Source: an uncultured Alphaproteobacteria bacterium
GTDB lineage: Bacteria > Pseudomonadota > Alphaproteobacteria > HIMB59 > GCA-002718135
NCBI GenBank assembly: GCA_902576125.1
Contig: CACGUF010000001.1
Span: 286,866 to 350,865, forward strand
Length of the DNA: 64,000 nt
Direction: 5' to 3'
In this document: positions 58,877 through 64,000 of the stretch, piece after piece
Numbering within the stretch: position 1 is the stretch's first letter
How the letters are laid out: every line of letters begins with the position of its first letter
Program-made: the position numbers and the translations under genes
Notes under the pieces: model-generated
What the model saw: the letters and a program-made list of their open reading frames with translations, nothing else
What the model was told of the DNA's origin: nothing
The model's database searches: none

Positions 58877-60304
58877 ATGTTAAATTTAACCAAAAAAATC
58901 CTACTTGCATTTTTGGCATCTATTGTTTTTTCTTTAGGTGTTTCAAAAACTGTTAATTCTAAAACAGTAGAAATTATAATGGCTGCGCCAGATTGGCCTC
59001 CAACACGTTTTATGCAAGAGTATTTTAATTCAAGCTTTCCTCAGGAGGGTGATACTGAGATAAAGTTAACTCTTGATTTTATCCCTTGGGATAACTTCTA
59101 CACAAACGTAGCTGCATCTCTCACATCAGGTGAGCAGAAATATTCAATGATTGTATCTGATAGTCAATGGCTTGGTGCATTTATTGAAGGTGGTTACTTT
59201 CAAAAATTAAATAAATACATAGATGCAGATCCTGAACTTCAGGCAATTTTTGATGATATGCATCAAGGGTATAAAGAAGGTTATACTACTTATCCTTATA
59301 AGAGTGAAAACTATTATGGTTTCCCTCAATTTCCTGATAACTATGTAAACTTCTATAGAACTGATATTTTCTGTAACCCTGAAGAAAATGCTGCTTTTAG
59401 AGCTAAGTATGGAAAAAAACTTCCATGTACTTATGCTGACTGGGAGATAGTAGTTTGGGATGATATTTTTGATATAAATGAATTCTTAACTCGTAAAAAA
59501 GGTGAGATGATGGCTGGTAAACCACTTGAAGATGACATGTTTGGTGTAACATATCAAGCTGGTAAAGCTTATGATTTCTCTTCAATGCAAATAAATGGTT
59601 TCTTCTGGCAATACGGTGGAGACATTTGGAGAGAAGATCAACAACCTGATGCTCAAGCTATAGGAGTTGTTAATTCAGATATTAATGTTGCAGCATTAAC
59701 TAAATATCTTGATTTACTTGCAACTATGCATCCTTCACATAAGACAGGAGGTATGGGTATTTTTGAAATGCAAGCTTTGTATTTAGAAGGTAAAATTGCT
59801 TCTATGATTAACTGGGTTGGTTTGGGTGCTCCAGTAGTTGATCCAAATTTATCAAAAGTTAATGATATAACTGGATATGCTCGTCAACCAGGTACAATGC
59901 AGGATGATGGTACGATATCTCGTTGGGCAAATTTAGGTGGACAACCATTTGTTTTGACTACTTGGATGACTCAAGAAGAGATTGATGCTTCATTTAAAAT
60001 TATTAAATGGTGGCTGTCATATGATGTACAAATTGAAGCAGTTAAAGCTGGTGGACAAAGTTGTATGAAGAGTATTATTTATTCTGATGGATACAATGCA
60101 CTAGCACCATGGAATGCAGCTTATGTTGCAAGTATGGACTGGCAAAAAGATGTATGGCATATTCCAGAATTCTTTGAATTATTAACTCAACAACAAGAAG
60201 AGTTTGACAAAGCAATCACTGGTCAACAAGATGCAAAAACAACATTGGATAATATTGCTGAATTCCAACAAGAATTGTTGGAAGAAGTTGATAGAATTCA
60301 ATAA
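58877..60304 (+). CDS. Extracellular solute-binding protein of ABC sugar/polyol importer
   Basis: Signal peptide; 475 aa; DSQWLGAFIEGGYFQKLNKYI; located directly upstream of permeases. Confidence 0.88.
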   Translation: MLNLTKKILLAFLASIVFSLGVSKTVNSKTVEIIMAAPDWPPTRFMQEYFNSSFPQEGDTEIKLTLDFIPWDNFYTNVAASLTSGEQKYSMIVSDSQWLGAFIEGGYFQKLNKYIDADPELQAIFDDMHQGYKEGYTTYPYKSENYYGFPQFPDNYVNFYRTDIFCNPEENAAFRAKYGKKLPCTYADWEIVVWDDIFDINEFLTRKKGEMMAGKPLEDDMFGVTYQAGKAYDFSSMQINGFFWQYGGDIWREDQQPDAQAIGVVNSDINVAALTKYLDLLATMHPSHKTGGMGIFEMQALYLEGKIASMINWVGLGAPVVDPNLSKVNDITGYARQPGTMQDDGTISRWANLGGQPFVLTTWMTQEEIDASFKIIKWWLSYDVQIEAVKAGGQSCMKSIIYSDGYNALAPWNAAYVASMDWQKDVWHIPEFFELLTQQQEEFDKAITGQQDAKTTLDNIAEFQQELLEEVDRIQ

Positions 60305-60314
60305 ATTTAATTTT

Positions 60315-60348
60315 AAAAAGCCCAATAATCTTATTGGGCTTTTTGTTT
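60315..60348 (+). terminator. Intra-operon rho-independent terminator/stabilising hairpin
   Basis: AAAAAGCCCAATAATCTTATTGGGCTTTTTGTTT, 11 nt after the SBP stop codon. Confidence 0.85.
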
Positions 60349-60374
60349 AAATTATCCTATAAAGATTAAAGATT

Positions 60375-61283
60375 ATGAAAAGAAGTAGCGGATTTCTTGC
60401 TTGGTTTATGGATCCTAAGAGAAGAGGACCGATGCTTATTGCTCCAGCTATAATTGTATTATTACTTGTAAACATTATTCCATTAATGTGGTCTTTTGGA
60501 TTAAGCTTTTTTAAATACAGAGCAAATACATTAAAACTTCCAAATTTTAGTTGGTTCTATAGTTATGAAAAAGTTTTAACAAAAGATAATATTTGGGAGT
60601 CTCTTCAAACTACCGCTATCATAGTAGCTGGTAGTGTTGGTATGCAAATGATTTTAGGGTTTCTATTAGCTCTTTTATTCGCATCACAATTTCCTTTAAG
60701 AAAAATTCTTCTAATGTTTGTATTAGCTCCTATGATGCTAAGTAATGTTGCTGTGGCAATTTATTTTAAATTATTTTATGAGCCTGAATTTGGCCTTTTA
60801 AGTCAATTTGTACAATCATTTATCACTGGTGAGATGTATGTTTTATTATCGACACCTGCAGGAGCACTTATAGGTGTTATTTTTGCAGATGCTTGGCAAT
60901 GGACTCCATTTGTTATGTTACTTGTTTTAGCTGGCTTGGTAAGTGTACCAAAACATTTATACGAAGCTGCTGAAATAGATAGAATGAGTTGGTGGAGAAA
61001 ATTTACTACTATTACATTTCCATATGTTAGAAGCTTATTGTTACTAGCAGTTTTATTTAGAACAATTGAAACAGTTAAGATTTTTGATTTAGTATTTATT
61101 TTAACAAATGGTGGTCCGGGAACAGCTACTGAAACAATTGGTGTTTTAGTTTATCGAACAGCTTTTCAGTTTTTTAGAACAAGCAATTCAGCTGCTATGG
61201 GTTATATTTTATTGTTTGCAGTTATCGTATTAACAAGCTTATATTTATATGTAATTAAGCAAAGAGAAAGTGAAGAAATATGA
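60375..61283 (+). CDS. ABC importer permease (MalF/UgpA type)
   Basis: EAAEIDRMSWWRKFTTITFPYVRSLL (EAA loop); six TM. Confidence 0.93.
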   Translation: MKRSSGFLAWFMDPKRRGPMLIAPAIIVLLLVNIIPLMWSFGLSFFKYRANTLKLPNFSWFYSYEKVLTKDNIWESLQTTAIIVAGSVGMQMILGFLLALLFASQFPLRKILLMFVLAPMMLSNVAVAIYFKLFYEPEFGLLSQFVQSFITGEMYVLLSTPAGALIGVIFADAWQWTPFVMLLVLAGLVSVPKHLYEAAEIDRMSWWRKFTTITFPYVRSLLLLAVLFRTIETVKIFDLVFILTNGGPGTATETIGVLVYRTAFQFFRTSNSAAMGYILLFAVIVLTSLYLYVIKQRESEEI

Positions 61284-62143
61284 AGAAAAAAGCAATAGGT
61301 CAATCTGGTTGGCTTTGGACAGCATTAGCAAGTGTTGTTGCTTTCATATATTTTTTTCCAGTCCTTTTCATAATTTTAACAGCATTTAGATCAAGAAGCG
61401 ATACTTTAGCTACACCTCCAAAGTGGATATTTTCACCAACTTTTGAAAATTTTTATCACATATTTTTTCGAAGTATGGCAAACAGTACAGAGTATGTAGC
61501 AACTGGATTTCACGTTTATTTTTTTAATAGTATATATATTTCTGGAATGAGTGTTCTTCTCGCATTGCTGATTGGTACTTTAGCTGCTTACGGATTTTCT
61601 CGTCATCCACTTAGAGGTAATGATACTTATTTGTTTATTATTTTAACTACAAGAATGTTACCACCAATAATAGTTATAGTACCTATTTTTTTAATATTTA
61701 GAATCACAGGTTTAGCTGGCACATATACAGGAATAATTCTTATGTATACTGCCTTCAATTTACCATTTTCTATTTGGATGATGAAAAGTTTCTTTGACGA
61801 ATTGAATACAGAAATTGAAGATGCCTCAAGAATGGATGGCGCTTCAGAAAGGTCAGTATTCTTTGGGGTATGTATTCCTCAGGTAAAAGCAGGATTAGCA
61901 GCTACATCAGTTTTTGCATTAATATTAACTTGGAATGAATTTTTATTCTCACTTTTACTTACAAATAAATTAACTAGAACAATGCCACCAGCAATGGCTA
62001 GAACAATAGGAGGGGAAATTAATGTAGATTATGGTCTACTTGCTGCTATGATATGTTTATTTATAATTCCAATTTTCCTAATTACATATCTTCTTCAAAA
62101 CCAACTTTTAAGAGGTGTTACCTTTGGAACAATTAAAAAATAA
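61280..62143 (+). CDS. ABC importer permease (MalG/UgpE type)
   Basis: EIEDASRMDGASERSVFFGVCIPQVKAGL (EAA loop). Confidence 0.93.
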   Translation: MKKKAIGQSGWLWTALASVVAFIYFFPVLFIILTAFRSRSDTLATPPKWIFSPTFENFYHIFFRSMANSTEYVATGFHVYFFNSIYISGMSVLLALLIGTLAAYGFSRHPLRGNDTYLFIILTTRMLPPIIVIVPIFLIFRITGLAGTYTGIILMYTAFNLPFSIWMMKSFFDELNTEIEDASRMDGASERSVFFGVCIPQVKAGLAATSVFALILTWNEFLFSLLLTNKLTRTMPPAMARTIGGEINVDYGLLAAMICLFIIPIFLITYLLQNQLLRGVTFGTIKK

Positions 62144-63231
62144 TGTCTACTATTGAATTACAAAATCTTACTAAAGCATTTGGTGATTTAATTGCAGTAA
62201 ACAATGTCTCACTTAAAGTTCATGAAAATGAAGTGCTTTGTTTATTAGGTCCATCTGGTTGTGGAAAAACTACTACTTTAAGAATGGTTGCTGGGCTTGA
62301 AGTAGCAACGTCAGGTGATATTTTTATTGCTAATAAAAATGTTAATAATCTAGACACACGTGATAGAAATTTAGCAATGGCATTTCAATTTTATGCACTT
62401 TATCCTAGTTTAACCGTTGCAGAAAATTTAGCTAATCCTCTTCATGCAGAAAATTTATCAGATGATGAAGTAAAAAGAAAAATTTTTGAAGTTGCAGATA
62501 TTCTTCAATTAAGAGACATTGTAAATAGAAAACCTCATCAACTGGCAGAAGGAGAAAAACAAAGAGTTGCAGTTGGACGTGCTATCATTAGAGATCCTGA
62601 GTGTTTTCTATTTGATGAGCCTTTAAGCAGACTAGATGTGCAACTCCGTGAACAAATGAGAGGTCAAATAAAAGAAGTTTTATCAGATTTAAAAAAAGCT
62701 ACAGTTATTGTAACACATGATCAATTAGAAGCTCTTACAATGGCAACAAAAATTGCAGTCATGAGAGATGGTTTAATTGAACAGGTCTCATCTCCACATG
62801 ATATTTTTGCAAAACCAAATAACACATTTGTTGCTGGCTTTATTGGCACTCCTCAAATGAATATATTAGACTGTAATATTAATGAAATTAATTCATCAAT
62901 AATTAAATTAAATGTTCTAAACCAAGAAGTAGAAATTGATTTTAAAAATCCTTTAAGTGTAAATAAAAATGATAATTATTTTATTGGTATTAGACCTAGA
63001 AGTTTTGATCTTGTCGAAAATACTGCTCCAGATAATTTTTCTGGTAAAATTGATCTAATAGAAAATATGGGGTCTGAAATTTTAGTACATATTAAAATTA
63101 ATGAATTTACTTTTAGATCTGTTCAAAGTAGATCCTACAAACTAAATATTGGGGATACTATCAATTTAAAACCAAAACAAGGTCAAGTACATCTATTTAA
63201 TAGTGATGGAAAGGTGATTAGAAATGAATAA
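62143..63231 (+). CDS. ABC importer ATPase 2 (MalK/UgpC-like) with degenerate signature LAEGE
   Basis: LLGPSGCGKTTTLR; HQLAEGEKQRVAVGRAI (normally LSGGQ); CFLFDEPLSRLD; VIVTHDQLEALTM. Confidence 0.93.
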   Translation: MSTIELQNLTKAFGDLIAVNNVSLKVHENEVLCLLGPSGCGKTTTLRMVAGLEVATSGDIFIANKNVNNLDTRDRNLAMAFQFYALYPSLTVAENLANPLHAENLSDDEVKRKIFEVADILQLRDIVNRKPHQLAEGEKQRVAVGRAIIRDPECFLFDEPLSRLDVQLREQMRGQIKEVLSDLKKATVIVTHDQLEALTMATKIAVMRDGLIEQVSSPHDIFAKPNNTFVAGFIGTPQMNILDCNINEINSSIIKLNVLNQEVEIDFKNPLSVNKNDNYFIGIRPRSFDLVENTAPDNFSGKIDLIENMGSEILVHIKINEFTFRSVQSRSYKLNIGDTINLKPKQGQVHLFNSDGKVIRNE

Positions 63232-63532
63232 AACACATGAAGGTCTTTCAAAAAAACAAGCCAAAATAGTTGAAAGAATTATAGTTGGCTTTAGTATTCT
63301 TTCATTAGTTTTTTTATTTCAACCATTTTCTATGACATTATACAGTATAGGATGTGTTGCAGTAGTAATTGGAGGATTGGCTTTTAATTTAGTGCCATTA
63401 TGTGTTGAGGGAGTGAAAAGTTCTCAATTGATAAAAATTGCTCTAATTATATTTATAATATTAATTATAGTAGCTTTAATAGCAATAGGCTCGGGTCATT
63501 TGTACTCATACTATTTACAGTCTACTCGTTAG
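63224..63532 (+). CDS. Small three-TM membrane protein linked to ABC importer
   Basis: 102 aa; overlaps ATPase 2 stop by 8 nt; hydrophobic segments FSILSLVFLFQPFSMTLYSIGCVAVVIGGLAF and IKIALIIFIILIIVALIAIGSG. Confidence 0.7.
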   Translation: MNKTHEGLSKKQAKIVERIIVGFSILSLVFLFQPFSMTLYSIGCVAVVIGGLAFNLVPLCVEGVKSSQLIKIALIIFIILIIVALIAIGSGHLYSYYLQSTR

Positions 63533-63552
63533 CTTAACTCATGTAAATCTGC

Positions 63553-64000
63553 ATGAAATACTCTTTTAATCAAAAAATAATTGCTATAACAGGAGCTGCT
63601 AATGGAATTGGAAGAGCCGCATCTATCCTTTTAGAAAGTGAAGGTGCACAAATAATTGCAATTGATAAAGATAATAAATCCCTAAATAAACTAAAACTAA
63701 AACTAAGTAGTAAATGCATTTTAAAAAATATAAATTGTACTGATATAAAACAAATTCAAAAAAATTTAGATGATATAGAATATATAGATGGTTTGGTAAA
63801 TTGTGCAGGGATAGTACCACAAGGTGATTTAATGAATTGCTCATATGAAAAATGGAAAGAAACAATCGATACTAATTTAACATCTGTATTTTTAGTAACT
63901 CAATATTTTATGAAAAAATTTTTAAAAAGAAAAAAAGGCTCCATTGTAAATATTTCTTCTGTAGCATCATCTATTAAAGGTGTTAAAAGAAGATTTGCAT
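63553..64000 (+). CDS. Short-chain dehydrogenase/reductase, 3' truncated by window edge
   Basis: MKYSFNQKIIAITGAANGIGRAASILLESEGAQIIAIDK...LVNCAGIVPQG...NISSVAS; not listed in the ORF track because it runs off the end. Confidence 0.88.
   Translation, partial: MKYSFNQKIIAITGAANGIGRAASILLESEGAQIIAIDKDNKSLNKLKLKLSSKCILKNINCTDIKQIQKNLDDIEYIDGLVNCAGIVPQGDLMNCSYEKWKETIDTNLTSVFLVTQYFMKKFLKRKKGSIVNISSVASSIKGVKRRFA

Noticed and set aside
63623-63865. Minus-strand 80-aa ORF at the right edge
   Set aside because: Antisense to an SDR with clear TGAANGIG and NCAG motifs running off the window.
1-64000. tRNA/rRNA genes, prophage, IS elements, defence systems
   Set aside because: None recognised by eye. 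A tRNAscan-SE/Infernal run would be needed to exclude small RNAs definitively.

Overview
This is an AT-rich alphaproteobacterial chromosome segment. The gene families and order suggest a marine SAR11-like, HIMB59 or AEGEAN-169-type genome, but that is inference. About 0-30 kb is mostly housekeeping: dGTPase-argS-SPOR-scpAB-tatABC-serS-pcm, rlmJ, csp, djlA, a tandem glycine riboswitch with gcvT-gcvH-gcvP, rseP, cysE-cysK-metB, pcs and an ABC-2 exporter. About 30-40 kb is amino-acid/sulfur and transporter genes, including metY behind a SAM-II/SAM-V-like pseudoknot leader. About 40.2-64 kb is one large carbohydrate island. It holds a class II aldolase/SDR fusion, a PfkB kinase, four TIM-barrel sugar isomerase/epimerases, two Gfo/Idh/MocA dehydrogenases, and an RpiB + DhaK + TpiA + DhaL tetrulose-type module. 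It also holds an acetoin-dehydrogenase-type E1a/E1b/E2 set, SDRs and a CUT1-like ABC importer. The strongest unusual signals are: (1) two non-identical importer ATPases whose motif deviations (Walker A and switch-His in one, signature in the other) all fall in the same predicted composite ATP site; (2) the reconstructed L-erythrulose-type kinase/isomerase module; (3) a frameshift in its TpiA-like gene at an A10/T6 slippery tract; (4) an Aco-type TPP/lipoyl complex embedded in a sugar locus without a local E3; (5) an unassigned structured RNA with its own promoter-like sequence and terminator at ~14.87-14.98 kb. No tRNA, rRNA, CRISPR array, IS element or phage module was seen.
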